From Acidobacteriota bacterium (GTDB lineage: Bacteria; Acidobacteriota; Terriglobia; UBA7540), in the NCBI GenBank assembly GCA_003224635.1, contig QHZK01000092.1, forward strand, positions 1 to 18,598: a stretch of DNA of 18,598 nt. The letters are read 5' to 3'. The translations under genes and the position numbers were made by a program. Positions 1-10,152 of the stretch are shown here, in pieces; position 1 is the stretch's first letter, and each line of letters starts with the position of its first letter. The notes beneath the pieces are model-generated. The model searched no databases. It was not told the DNA's origin and saw only the letters and a list, made by a program, of their open reading frames with translations.

Positions 1-869
1 CGAAGGACCTGCCGGCGTTCGTCGTCTTCAGCTCCGGCAAGAAGGGGCCTAGCGGCGGCAATTCCTGCTGGGGCAGCGGCTTCCTGCCCACGGTCTACCA
101 AGGCGTGCAATTTCGCAGCAGCGGTGATCCCGTGTTGTACCTCTCGAACCCGCCCGGAGTGGACGAGGCGCTTCAGCGCGACACCCTGAATTCAATCAAA
201 AGCCTGAACCAGGTGCGCTTGAATGTTACGGGTGATCCGGAAATTGCGACGCGCATCAACTCCTTCGAGATGGCGTTTCGGATGCAGTCGAGCGCGCCGG
301 AACTGATGGACGTGTCTCAAGAACCCAAGCCGATTCTAGAAATGTACGGAGCGGAGCCGGGAAAACCGTCGTTTGCCAACAACTGCCTGCTGGCGCGGCG
401 GCTGGTCGAGCGCGGAGTCCGCTTTGTGCAGCTTTACCACGAGGCGTGGGACCAGCACGACCATCTCGTGGAGGACATTCAGCAGAACTGCAAGGACACC
501 GATCAGGCCTGCGCCGCGCTGCTCCAGGATCTAAAACAGCGCGGGATGCTCGACGATACCCTCGTGATCTGGGGGGGCGAGTTCGGCCGCACGCCCATGG
601 TTCAAGGGGGTAGCAACGGTCGCGACCATCACCCGAACGCGTTCACGATGTGGCTGGCGGGCGGCGGCGTCAAGCCGGGCATTACGATCGGCGAAAGCGA
701 TGACTTGGGCTTCAACGTCACCAAGGACCAGGTCCACGTGCACGACCTCCACGCCACGATCCTTCAATTGCTCGGATTCGACCACACAAAGCTGACGTAC
801 CGCTTTCAAGGCCGGGACTTTCGCCTGACGGACGTGCACGGGAATGTAGCGCGCCAGATTTTGGCGTGA
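1..869 (+). CDS. DUF1501 family protein (3' part, N-terminus outside window)
   Basis: The reading frame is open from position 3, so the gene starts upstream of the window; 288 residues are visible before the TGA. The GTG at 105 is an internal valine, because family-typical sequence (LPAFVVFSSG, then GPSGG and WGSGFLPTVYQG) precedes it. DUF1501 proteins belong to the alkaline-phosphatase-like superfamily, are usually roughly 430-490 aa and are usually exported. Hallmarks seen are QFRSSGDPVLYLSNP, the QHDHL block, WGGEFGRTP, GRDHHPNAFTMWLAGGG and a C-terminal RLTDVHG. The conserved His/Asp residues in these blocks are the likely metal ligands, by family analogy. In Planctomycetes and Acidobacteria these genes often follow a DUF1549/DUF1553 cytochrome-like gene; that side is not visible. 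The biochemical function of the family is not settled. The family call is confident and the role is not. Confidence 0.88.
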   Translation, partial: KDLPAFVVFSSGKKGPSGGNSCWGSGFLPTVYQGVQFRSSGDPVLYLSNPPGVDEALQRDTLNSIKSLNQVRLNVTGDPEIATRINSFEMAFRMQSSAPELMDVSQEPKPILEMYGAEPGKPSFANNCLLARRLVERGVRFVQLYHEAWDQHDHLVEDIQQNCKDTDQACAALLQDLKQRGMLDDTLVIWGGEFGRTPMVQGGSNGRDHHPNAFTMWLAGGGVKPGITIGESDDLGFNVTKDQVHVHDLHATILQLLGFDHTKLTYRFQGRDFRLTDVHGNVARQILA

Positions 870-904
870 GAAGGAACGCAACCTCCGAAGACCCCCTACG
901 CCGG

Positions 905-958
905 CTGTAGCGGCGCTCTATGAGCGCCGAAAACGGCGGTCGCAGACCGCCGCTACAG
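905..958. repeat. Composite palindromic element between convergent genes
   Basis: An outer perfect 11-bp inverted repeat (905-915 and 948-958, CTGTAGCGGCG and its complement) encloses two perfect 8-bp hairpins with 3-nt loops. These are 911-918/922-929 (CGGCGCTC) and 934-941/945-952 (CGGCGGTC). The outer and inner arms share bases, so the element can fold either as one long arm or as two adjacent hairpins. It lies in the 121-bp gap between the DUF1501 stop and the receptor stop. It looks like a REP-like dispersed repeat and could also act as a bidirectional transcription stop. No T-run follows on either strand, so it is not a classical intrinsic terminator. Confidence 0.75.
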
Positions 959-990
959 AAGAGGTCGTCACCATATTCTGCAATCATCAG

Positions 991-3900
991 TTAGAAAACA
1001 ATTTTGGCTCCGACCTGGATGTTGCGCGGAGCGGATACGGCGCCATTCCAAAATCCGAAGGTGGGGCTCGATACATCATTATTGACCGGGAGTCCGAAGC
1101 CGCTGTTACTGTTTATGGTGAAGGTATGCCAGTTCCAAACGTTGAAAGCATCCACCCGGATTTCGACGCCGACTTTTTCAGTCACTCGCGTGGTTTTGCT
1201 GATGCCGAAGTCCTGGTTGTGATAGCCAAACGCGCGGTAGTTGGTGATGCGGGACCCCTGGCCGAGGTCAAAGTTAAAGCTGCTGACAGGCTCAAAGGCG
1301 GCCCGGTTAAACAGCGGTCCCAACCCGGGATCGAAACCTCCAAACTGGGCAAACGGGCTGGCGCCCGGCACGACGCCGGGAATGCACCCCGCCGCAACCT
1401 GAGTGGGTACATTGCAGAACCCCGAGCGGAAGAAAAGCGGCGCGCCGGACTGGTCGCGGAAAACGGTGCTCGCTTGCCAGCCTCCCACCACGTTGTTGAG
1501 GACCCCGCCTCTGCTCAGGAGGCGCTTCCCGGCGCCGAAGGGTAGGTCGTAAACCAGCGACAGGGAGAGCATTTGCGGCACGTCATCAGCCGCTAATCCC
1601 TTGTTTCGGTGGCGTTCGAATGGTGAAATGACGCCGCTAAGCGCGCTCCATGAAGTGGCGGCACTCTGCGCGCTATCGGCGTTCGTGATTGTCTTGGACC
1701 AAGTGTAAGAGGTGAGAAGCCAGAAACCGCGCGACATGCGCTTCTCCACTTTGACCTGAAGCGCATTGTACGTGGAGGCCCCGATGTTCTCATTCCCGCC
1801 GTAGATGTTGTTACAGTACTGGGGGTAAGGCGTCAGCGCCTGCGCTACGCTGGGGGCGCAGCCTTGCATTTGCTCGACCCACCCAGGATAGGGGATGGGC
1901 ACGCCATCGAGGGTCGTCTGGCCGGGCTGGAACTGATGGTACAACTTGCTTCCCAGGGACAGATACTTTGGGTCAAGCGCGTTAATTGGATCGAGATAGG
2001 AAGTCAGCCGCAGCCCGTGGTTTCCCACATACCCCGCGCTGATGTAAAAGTTTTCCGTAAACTGGTGCTCAACCGTCAAGTTCCACTGCTGCGCCCGCGG
2101 AAGGTTATTGGCGTCGAAAGGACGGTAATTGGGCGAGCTTTGGCCGTTAAGGTAAGAGGGGTTGATGAAGGGTGGGGGTGTAAAGTTTTGCGGGAACCCG
2201 TTCTGAAGGAGAAAGGCGGGCTGAAGTCCGCCGAGGGAGCTGCTGAATGACACGGTCCCATTGAACCCGTCTGTCGCGATGCCCCCACCCCAGCCCGGGT
2301 AAAAATTCTGCTCGAAGAAAATGCCGTAGCCGCCGCGGACCACGGTCTTGGGGTCGATGCTGTAAGCAAGACCTACGCGGGGACCAATCCCCTTGTAGAA
2401 GGTCTGCTCGGGATGGCGGCGGCCAAAACTCGCCTCGCCCCACTTGGTTCCGGCGAACGCCATGCGTCCCGGCCTGTTGCCGGCTCCTGGGTTCGGGCCG
2501 ACGGGGTCAAGGAATGAGGTCCGATCGCCGTCTTCCACCGAGGGTTGAAACACGTCCCAGCGGACCCCGAGCGTGACGTTTAACTTCGGAGTGGCCTTCC
2601 AGTTGTCTCCGATAAATAAGCCCCAGGCGTCGGCGTGAGGCCGAAATGCCGCGAGGGTGTAGAAGGTCGAGCTGGCCGAAGACACATCGCCCAAGAGGAA
2701 GCTGGCCATCGCATTGCCACTGGGAATGCCCAGCAGTCCGGTGTTCAGGTCGGAAAAGTAGAAGCTTCCAGAGCCGTTCGCTTCCGACTGGGTGGGATAG
2801 TTGGCGTCTCGGAATTCCCCGCCCACGTGCAACGAGTGCTTACCCCTTACCCAGGTGAGCATGTCATTCCAAACCCACGTGGGACGCCTGCTGAAAAAGT
2901 CGGCGTTCCCGCCGTAACCGCTGTACTCGCTGAAACTCAGGCTCGGCTCGTGGGTGTGGCTGAATACACCTTGAATTTCGGGGACCTGCTTCACGCAGCA
3001 GTCGCTGGAATTATAGACTTGGGTTGGGTAATCCAGGAAACCAAAAGCGAAATGGTTAAGCAGGTTCGACCTGAAGGTGTGATCCCAGTTGAGCCGAGAC
3101 AGCTCGGCGTAGCTCGGTATGCGCGTGTTATTGGTGTCGATCACGGCGGGGAAGGCGTGCTGGGTAAAGGGAAGGGAGCCCCGATAATGGTGTGTAACGC
3201 TGACGTGATCGTTGTCGCCGATGTACTGATCCCCTCGAATGTCCCATTGGTCGGTGTGGGCCGTCAAGCTGCTGGCCAGTCCAACTGGAGATTCAAAGTT
3301 CGAGCTTAATCCGGCAAGATTCGGTGGTGGAACAAACTTCAGCCAGTCTTGGGCCAGGGAATTGGCCAATCGCGGATCGGTCGAACATATAACGTTGGGC
3401 GTTGCCCCATCGCAACCCATGAACTGTTGCCGAAGGTAGGGTAGGTTCGCGGCTGACGTAGCCGCGTTGGGATTGTACGCAGGATTGGCGTGGGTCGTAT
3501 CCGGATCGTAGATCGGGTAAGGCCATTCGCTGAAATCTCCCTGGTGCATTTTGGCCGTCGGCACTGTAAGAATGGGCTTGGTGGTTGCGCCCGTGGAACG
3601 ATACGCTTCAAAGTTAACAAAGAAGTAGCTCTTCTTGCGACGCGTCCAAAACGTAGGCAAGAATTTTATCGGGCCGCCGATGTAGCCTCCAGTATCGTGC
3701 TCGAGGTCGAAAGGACGATCGGCAACACCAAACTGCCGTGCATTCAGAGCGGAATTCCGGTGGAACCAGTAACCGCCGCCGTGGAATTCATTGGTGCCGG
3801 ATTTGGTCGAGGCAACGATGACCGCCGCGGGCGATGACCCGTACTGCACGTCGTAGTTTGAAGTAAGCACGCTGATCTCACCGACGGTCTGGTTGAGAAG

Positions 3901-4494
3901 CCCTTCAATCATGCTGACACCATCCATGGTGGCCTCGTCAGACCAAAGTTGCCCGCCGTTGAACCGAGCCAAAAAGGCATCGCCGGTACCCATCACATTG
4001 ACGCCAGGCAGAAGACCTACGAAGGCGGCCGACGATCGTTGCCCGCCTGCGACCTGCAAAGGAAGCTCGGTTATTTCCTGCTTCCCAATCGCGCCCTTGA
4101 TCGCGGGTGTCTCGTAGTTCAGTGGCGAGGCGGCGGCGGACACCTCGATGGTTTGCCTTGCCTCGCCCAACCGAAGCGTTACCGGGACGCGCACAGCTTC
4201 GTTGAGATGAACGAGGATCCCTGTCTGCGCGAAGGTCTCGAAGCCCTTCGCCTTAACCTCGAGCCGATAGGTGGCCTGGGGCAGGTTAGGCAAAGTGTAA
4301 GAACCGTCCGTGCCGCTGACAGTCTTCCCAACGGCGCCCATACTCTCTGCGCTCACGGTCACTTCGGCGCCAGGAACGACAGCCCCGGTGGGATCCGATA
4401 CCGTACCGCTGATCGTCGCGTTTGAGCTCTGCGCCAGGCCTGAAGCAGGCAGAAGCGCCACAAGCAAGACTGACAACCACACACCTCTCCTCAT
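991..4494 (-). CDS. TonB-dependent receptor with carboxypeptidase-regulatory-like N-terminal domain
   Basis: This is a 1167-aa outer-membrane transporter of the Oar-like type that is expanded in Acidobacteria. Residues 1-21 are a signal peptide (hydrophobic WLSVLLVALLPASG, cleavage near GLA-Q). Residues about 25-105 form a carboxypeptidase-regulatory-like beta-sandwich (ISGTVSDPTGAVVPGAEVTV and DGSYTLPNLPQATYRLEV). A plug-like region follows (about 115-240, including ITELPL and LLPGVNVMG), and the remainder is a beta-barrel rich in aromatic residues. It ends in AKIVF, with the terminal Phe typical of barrel proteins inserted by the BAM complex. No clear TonB box was spotted. The ATG is supported by a GGAGGAGGG sequence 6-7 nt upstream (minus strand of 4501-4510). 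Large size and lack of similarity to siderophore receptors suggest polymer or sugar uptake in the family; the substrate cannot be read from sequence. Confidence 0.93.
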   Translation of the reverse strand: MRRGVWLSVLLVALLPASGLAQSSNATISGTVSDPTGAVVPGAEVTVSAESMGAVGKTVSGTDGSYTLPNLPQATYRLEVKAKGFETFAQTGILVHLNEAVRVPVTLRLGEARQTIEVSAAASPLNYETPAIKGAIGKQEITELPLQVAGGQRSSAAFVGLLPGVNVMGTGDAFLARFNGGQLWSDEATMDGVSMIEGLLNQTVGEISVLTSNYDVQYGSSPAAVIVASTKSGTNEFHGGGYWFHRNSALNARQFGVADRPFDLEHDTGGYIGGPIKFLPTFWTRRKKSYFFVNFEAYRSTGATTKPILTVPTAKMHQGDFSEWPYPIYDPDTTHANPAYNPNAATSAANLPYLRQQFMGCDGATPNVICSTDPRLANSLAQDWLKFVPPPNLAGLSSNFESPVGLASSLTAHTDQWDIRGDQYIGDNDHVSVTHHYRGSLPFTQHAFPAVIDTNNTRIPSYAELSRLNWDHTFRSNLLNHFAFGFLDYPTQVYNSSDCCVKQVPEIQGVFSHTHEPSLSFSEYSGYGGNADFFSRRPTWVWNDMLTWVRGKHSLHVGGEFRDANYPTQSEANGSGSFYFSDLNTGLLGIPSGNAMASFLLGDVSSASSTFYTLAAFRPHADAWGLFIGDNWKATPKLNVTLGVRWDVFQPSVEDGDRTSFLDPVGPNPGAGNRPGRMAFAGTKWGEASFGRRHPEQTFYKGIGPRVGLAYSIDPKTVVRGGYGIFFEQNFYPGWGGGIATDGFNGTVSFSSSLGGLQPAFLLQNGFPQNFTPPPFINPSYLNGQSSPNYRPFDANNLPRAQQWNLTVEHQFTENFYISAGYVGNHGLRLTSYLDPINALDPKYLSLGSKLYHQFQPGQTTLDGVPIPYPGWVEQMQGCAPSVAQALTPYPQYCNNIYGGNENIGASTYNALQVKVEKRMSRGFWLLTSYTWSKTITNADSAQSAATSWSALSGVISPFERHRNKGLAADDVPQMLSLSLVYDLPFGAGKRLLSRGGVLNNVVGGWQASTVFRDQSGAPLFFRSGFCNVPTQVAAGCIPGVVPGASPFAQFGGFDPGLGPLFNRAAFEPVSSFNFDLGQGSRITNYRAFGYHNQDFGISKTTRVTEKVGVEIRVDAFNVWNWHTFTINSNSGFGLPVNNDVSSPTFGFWNGAVSAPRNIQVGAKIVF

Positions 4495-4691
4495 AGCACT
4501 ACCCTCCTCCTCGAAAGGCCGAACCCTGTTGACCCCAACGCGGACGGAGCAAACCAGTGCCTCTGAACGGTCGCCGCGCGGCGGACGGCGAATTTTCTCG
4601 CTCCTCGAACGCTTATTCAGAGCCTTCCGTTCGCGCGCATCTTTCTAATTTTTCATGGCCGATTCGTCGAGAACCCGACTTTTTCGGCTGA

Positions 4692-4720
4692 GTAATATAA
4701 TATGATTTGGAGCTTGTCAA
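4692..4720 (-). promoter_or_regulatory. Putative sigma70-type promoter for the TonB-dependent receptor
   Basis: On the minus strand a perfect -35 TTGACA (4715-4720) is followed after 17 bp by TATTAC (4692-4697). An alternative -10, TATATT, lies at 15 bp. The spacer and -10 are conspicuously AT-rich within GC-rich surroundings. Transcription would start near 4685, giving a leader of about 190 nt before the ATG at 4494. Confidence 0.6.
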
Positions 4721-4863
4721 GCGAGAAAGACCGAGACCGACCGCGCCGCCTCGTTCCACCTTCCAGATTTCTGCTTGCAGTTCCCCCGGGACGAACCCAC
4801 CCGAGCCTGCTCAGTTGGGAGATTATGACGGCGGCTGGATGGATATTTATCTAGGAGTGGTCT

Positions 4864-4869
4864 TATAAT
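4864..4869 (+). promoter_or_regulatory. Putative -10 box upstream of the serine hydrolase
   Basis: There is a perfect TATAAT about 80 nt upstream of the ATG at 4951. No good -35 match is present at 16-18 bp upstream, so it is supported only by the -10 and its position. Confidence 0.45.
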
Positions 4870-4950
4870 CTGAGCCGCTTGGCACAACGGGTGGCAGTCC
4901 CTGCTGTGCAGCGGTTCTCGAGCCCCTTCACCTTACGAGGAGCTGAAAGC

Positions 4951-6306
4951 ATGAAAACACTCAGCCGCAGGCTCTATGCCCTAGCCGTCTTGATATCGGC
5001 TTTGGTCGCACCCGCCCGGCCTCAGACGCATTCCAAGCGAACAATAGCGCCCCCAGCCGCTTCCCTCTCCGTCCGCGCCTCTCTCGTCACCGCTTCTCCG
5101 GAGGCCGTCGGGCTCTCATCGGAACGCCTGGAGCGGATTAGCGACGCCATCCAGAAAAGCGTAAACGACGGCCGCATCGCCGGCGGCGTCAGCCTTGTTG
5201 CCCGCAATGGCAAGGTCGCCTATTTCAAAGCCGTCGGCATGGCGGACCGCGAGGGACAGAGGCCGATGCGCACGGACAATATCTTCCGCATTTGTTCCAT
5301 GAGCAAACCTATCACCAGCGTCGCCGTGATGATGCTTTACGAAGAGGGGCGATTCACGCTGAATGAGCCGGTTTCCGATTTCATACCGGAATTCAAGGAC
5401 GTGAAGGTTCTCGACCCGCCTTATCCCCAAGACAAGACCTCTCCGCCCGGAGCCACGGTCGCCGCCAAGCGGCCCATTACCATCCGCCACCTTCTCACCC
5501 ACACCTCTGGGCTCACCTATCACTGGAACGACCGGGTGGGACGGGCCTACGTCGAGGCTGGCATCGGTGCGGGCCTCCTGCAGCAGGAAGGAACGATTGG
5601 CGACGGGGTGAAGAAACTGGCCAGGATACCGCTTCTGTTCCAACCTGGCGACGCGTGGGAATACAGCCTGGCGGATGATGTGCTCGGGTATCTGGTGGAA
5701 GTCGTTTCAGGAATGCCGCTCGCCGAGTTTTTCCGGCAGCGGATTTTCCAGCCCCTCGGAATGAAGGACACCGCCTTCTTCCTGCCAGACGAGAAAGTGC
5801 CCCGGCTCGCGACGGCCTACACCTACTACCCCGAGAAAGGACTTCAGCCGATTCTGGAGAAGCAAGCCGTCAAAGAAGGCCAGTTCAGTTACTCGGCGGA
5901 TTACCCGTATCGCGGGCCGCGCACGTATTTCTCCGGCGGTGGCGGCCTTTGCTCAACGGCTGAGGATTACTACCGGTTCTGCCAGATGATGCTGAACGGC
6001 GGTGAGCTCAACGGGGTTCGTCTTCTGAGCCGCAAGTCCGTGGAGCTGATGTCCCAAAACCACGTCCAGGGGAAGCTTCAGGAGATGGGGTATGGCCTGG
6101 GATTCGGTGTTACGAGCGAGCCCAAATTCTTGACCGAACTCGGCTCCGTGGGTTCTTACTACTGGGGCGGGTTCTACTACACCTCCTTCGTAATCGACCC
6201 TAAAGAGCACTTGATTGCGATCTTTATGGGCCAGCTTCATCCTACCGGCGGACTAAATCTGGATGAGAAAACAATCAGACTTGCCTACCAGGCTATAAAG
6301 GACTGA
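4951..6306 (+). CDS. Secreted serine hydrolase, class C beta-lactamase / EstB-like family
   Basis: This is a 451-aa serine hydrolase of the beta-lactamase (PF00144) fold, a family containing esterases, D-aminopeptidases and class C beta-lactamases. The ATG at 4951 is preferred over upstream TTG 4879. It has a GAGGAG Shine-Dalgarno 8 nt upstream and begins directly with a signal peptide (MKTLSRRLYALAVLISALVA, about 25 aa). The nucleophile motif SxxK is SMSK at residues 116-119. The second motif is Tyr238 in WEYSLADD, reading YSL rather than the YSN of true class C enzymes. The conserved HLLTHTSGLTY and the RIFQPLGMKDT block follow. A candidate third motif, HPTGG, sits near residue 430. Deviation at motif two and the general sequence favour an esterase or peptidase over an antibiotic-hydrolysing enzyme. 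It acts in the periplasm or outside the cell; the substrate is unknown. Confidence 0.9.
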   Translation: MKTLSRRLYALAVLISALVAPARPQTHSKRTIAPPAASLSVRASLVTASPEAVGLSSERLERISDAIQKSVNDGRIAGGVSLVARNGKVAYFKAVGMADREGQRPMRTDNIFRICSMSKPITSVAVMMLYEEGRFTLNEPVSDFIPEFKDVKVLDPPYPQDKTSPPGATVAAKRPITIRHLLTHTSGLTYHWNDRVGRAYVEAGIGAGLLQQEGTIGDGVKKLARIPLLFQPGDAWEYSLADDVLGYLVEVVSGMPLAEFFRQRIFQPLGMKDTAFFLPDEKVPRLATAYTYYPEKGLQPILEKQAVKEGQFSYSADYPYRGPRTYFSGGGGLCSTAEDYYRFCQMMLNGGELNGVRLLSRKSVELMSQNHVQGKLQEMGYGLGFGVTSEPKFLTELGSVGSYYWGGFYYTSFVIDPKEHLIAIFMGQLHPTGGLNLDEKTIRLAYQAIKD

Positions 6307-6426
6307 GTGTGCAGCGTGGCATGGGTGACTTTGAAAGGCTGCCTGCGCTTGGGCCGGCATCAGCTCACGTCAATGTCCGCTGGTGTGCTGTTCGATCGCC
6401 TCAAAGTGGTTGACCTGAGAAAAACC

Positions 6427-6915
6427 ATGCAAACATGGACCGTACGCGCCATTGGTATCGTTCGCAGCCCGTTCTCAGAAGCTCACCAGGTCCCGCGTGG
6501 GCTGGGAGCGAAGCATGAGGAGGCGGGCTTTCTCGAAATCCTTCCCGAATTTGAGGCTGGCCTGAAAGACATCGAAGGGTTTTCACATCTCTACGTTCTT
6601 TGGTTTTTCGATCGCAGCCAGGGTTATGAACTGGTGGGTACGCCGCCCTGTGATACCCGCCCTCACGGCGTGTTTGCTACGCGGTCGCCCTACCGCCCCA
6701 GCCCCATTGGCTTGACGGTGGTGCGACTGCTTGGCCGCGAAGGCAACCGGCTCCGGGTGCGCGGCGTGGACATGCTCGAAGGCACGCCGATTCTCGACAT
6801 CAAGCCCTACCTGAGCAACGTGCCTGAATCGGAATTGAAGCGCGGCTGGCTGGCAGAGGCCGAGTCCGAGCGTGAGGCAGAAGGGCCCCGTCAAACCCCG
6901 GAATGCGGCAACTAG
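6427..6915 (+). CDS. trmO: tRNA (N6-threonylcarbamoyladenosine(37)-N6)-methyltransferase, TrmO/TsaA family
   Basis: TrmO methylates t6A at position 37 of certain tRNAs using S-adenosylmethionine, tuning codon-anticodon pairing in the cytoplasm. The 162-aa product opens with the family's first strand (RAIGIVRSPFSE). It carries the strongly conserved block GVFATRSPYRPSPIGLTVV and then DMLEGTPILDIKPYLSNVP, both diagnostic. It is short compared with E. coli TrmO (235 aa) and lacks its C-terminal domain, like archaeal-type TsaA proteins. The start is uncertain. ATG 6427 places the conserved domain at residue 5 but has only a weak GAGA ahead. GTG 6307, immediately after the hydrolase stop and preceded by AAGGA, would add a 40-aa extension that I do not recognise. 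The gene lies 120 nt downstream of the hydrolase, possibly co-transcribed. Confidence 0.88.
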   Translation: MQTWTVRAIGIVRSPFSEAHQVPRGLGAKHEEAGFLEILPEFEAGLKDIEGFSHLYVLWFFDRSQGYELVGTPPCDTRPHGVFATRSPYRPSPIGLTVVRLLGREGNRLRVRGVDMLEGTPILDIKPYLSNVPESELKRGWLAEAESEREAEGPRQTPECGN

Positions 6916-7225
6916 GGCCTTGCGCCGGGGCACTTGCAGCTTTGAGGTGAGGGCCGAAGACCTTGCCGGGCATGGTGCCGCGTCGGAAAACACGGAGCTC
7001 GTCATGGGAGAGGCTTCCTGTCCGGGCTCCAAGCCAGACGATGCACCACAAAGCCTCAGCCGGGCATCTAAAGGTGTAGGGGTGACAACCTACCGAATGG
7101 CTGGTAGGGGGCGCGGGACCCGGTTCGGTAAAAAGCTAAAGTGCTGTTACAATAATCAGGAAAGAGCCGAGGTCGCAGGCTCAGGGACGTTACGTGCGCG
7201 TCGGACTCGGTTGAGGTGACGGTTA
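6916..7225 (+). other. Intergenic region upstream of lon
   Basis: These 310 bp carry no supported gene. They contain a 6-bp stem (CCTACC 7089-7094 / GGTAGG 7103-7108, 8-nt loop), the weak lon promoter candidate at 7124-7153 and the lon ribosome binding site GAGGTGA at 7213-7219. No CIRCE-type heat-shock operator was seen. Confidence 0.5.
7124..7153 (+). promoter_or_regulatory. Weak promoter candidate for lon
   Basis: TTCGGT (7124-7129), 18 bp, then TACAAT (7148-7153). The -10 matches consensus at five of six positions and the -35 is poor. It lies about 70 nt before the Lon start codon. Confidence 0.35.
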
Positions 7226-9649
<2,424 letters not shown>

Positions 9650-9678
9650 AGGTAACAGCTCGCTGTCACGAGCCCCCG

Positions 9679-9700
9679 GCCAACCGTTGGCTCCGTTTTT
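9679..9700 (+). terminator. Weak terminator candidate after lon
   Basis: A short hairpin GCCAA-ccg-TTGGC (9679-9691) is followed four bases later by TTTTT (9696-9700), about 30 nt after the lon stop. The stem is short and the T-run is offset. Confidence 0.35.
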
Positions 9701-9822
9701 GCCGGAAAGCCCACCCCAAAGTGCCCCGGGAGGCCTCAAATTGGCTTCGTTTTGCGCCCGTTTTTGAGTCAACTAAATGATTCAATGGCACCTAGCGGCT
9801 TCGTTCCTCCAAATTTTTCTGC

Positions 9823-9860
9823 GAATTTGCGCCTGATTTGAGAATTTGCGCCTGACTTGC
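9823..9860. repeat. 19-bp tandem direct repeat, two copies
   Basis: Two adjacent 19-bp copies (9823-9841 and 9842-9860) share GAATTTGCGCCTGA and differ at two positions near the end. It looks like a small slippage or duplication product in non-coding DNA. Confidence 0.8.
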
Positions 9861-9978
9861 CTGCCTCGGTCCCGCGCACGTCTCGCCCTCGCGCCCAGCC
9901 ACAAACTTTGAAGCCGAGACCTCTCCGAGAGAGCGTTCTTCAAGTCTTGTTCGACCACATTCCTCAAGCTTACGACAA

Positions 9979-10039
9979 CCGGATGAGACAATGGGGACGC
10001 ATGGGACGAATTCCATTGAATGAGGGATTGTCTCACCGG
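9979..10039. repeat. Imperfect 13-bp inverted repeat with 34-nt loop
   Basis: CCGGATGAGACAAT (9979-9992) is complementary to ATTGTCTCACCGG (10027-10039) except for one bulged A. The intervening 34 nt contain the repeated words GGGACG and ATTGAATG-like sequence. There is no T-run, so it is not an intrinsic terminator. A structured RNA, a mobile-element end or a palindromic dispersed repeat are all possible. Confidence 0.65.
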
Positions 10040-10114
10040 CGGCAGCGCAGAGTTGTTGCCTAGGTCTGCGCCTTGTCGTCGGAAACGATCAGAGCCGCAG
10101 ACCTGAAGGCGCTG

Positions 10115-10143
10115 AAAAAGGACGTGCCCGCGGATCCCCGGGC
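10115..10143 (-). terminator. Terminator candidate for the metallophosphoesterase gene
   Basis: On the minus strand a GCCCG/CGGGC stem (10139-10143 with 10126-10130, 8-nt loop) is followed after 6 nt by TTTTT (10115-10119). It starts 10 nt past the stop codon. The offset between stem and T-run weakens it. Confidence 0.4.
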
Positions 10144-10152
10144 GCGCCCCTT

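Larger units (their letters stand above)
4495..4950. other. Divergent promoter region, receptor / serine hydrolase
   Basis: This 456-bp stretch separates two divergent genes and holds no supported ORF. The half nearest the receptor would be an approximately 190-nt GC-rich 5' leader of the receptor mRNA. An AT-rich core around 4686-4710 carries the minus promoter, and a TATAAT at 4864 serves the plus side. The remainder (about 4721-4860) shows no recognisable site. Confidence 0.6.
9650..10152. other. Gene-free interval between lon and the metallophosphoesterase
   Basis: About 500 bp lie between two convergent genes. No frame gives a protein with a start, ribosome binding site and recognisable sequence; the open frames of 70-85 codons here look accidental. 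The interval contains a weak lon terminator (9679), a 19-bp tandem repeat (9823-9860), an imperfect inverted repeat (9979-10039), a 6-bp inverted repeat GCGCAG/CTGCGC (10045-10050/10066-10071) and a terminator candidate for the minus gene (10115). It may be a decayed remnant of a mobile or coding element, but nothing identifies which. Confidence 0.5.

Noticed and set aside
2635..3309. 224-codon plus frame inside the TonB receptor gene
   Set aside because: It opposes a gene whose protein is well supported along its full length; low-complexity composition without motifs.
4879..4950. Longer serine hydrolase start at TTG 4879
   Set aside because: It falls within 10 nt of the TATAAT box and adds 24 residues before the signal peptide, while ATG 4951 has GAGGAG upstream.
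9782..10036. 84-codon minus frame between lon and the phosphatase gene
   Set aside because: It begins at a GTG inside the inverted repeat without a Shine-Dalgarno, reads through the 19-bp tandem repeat, and an overlapping frame is equally open. No family resemblance.
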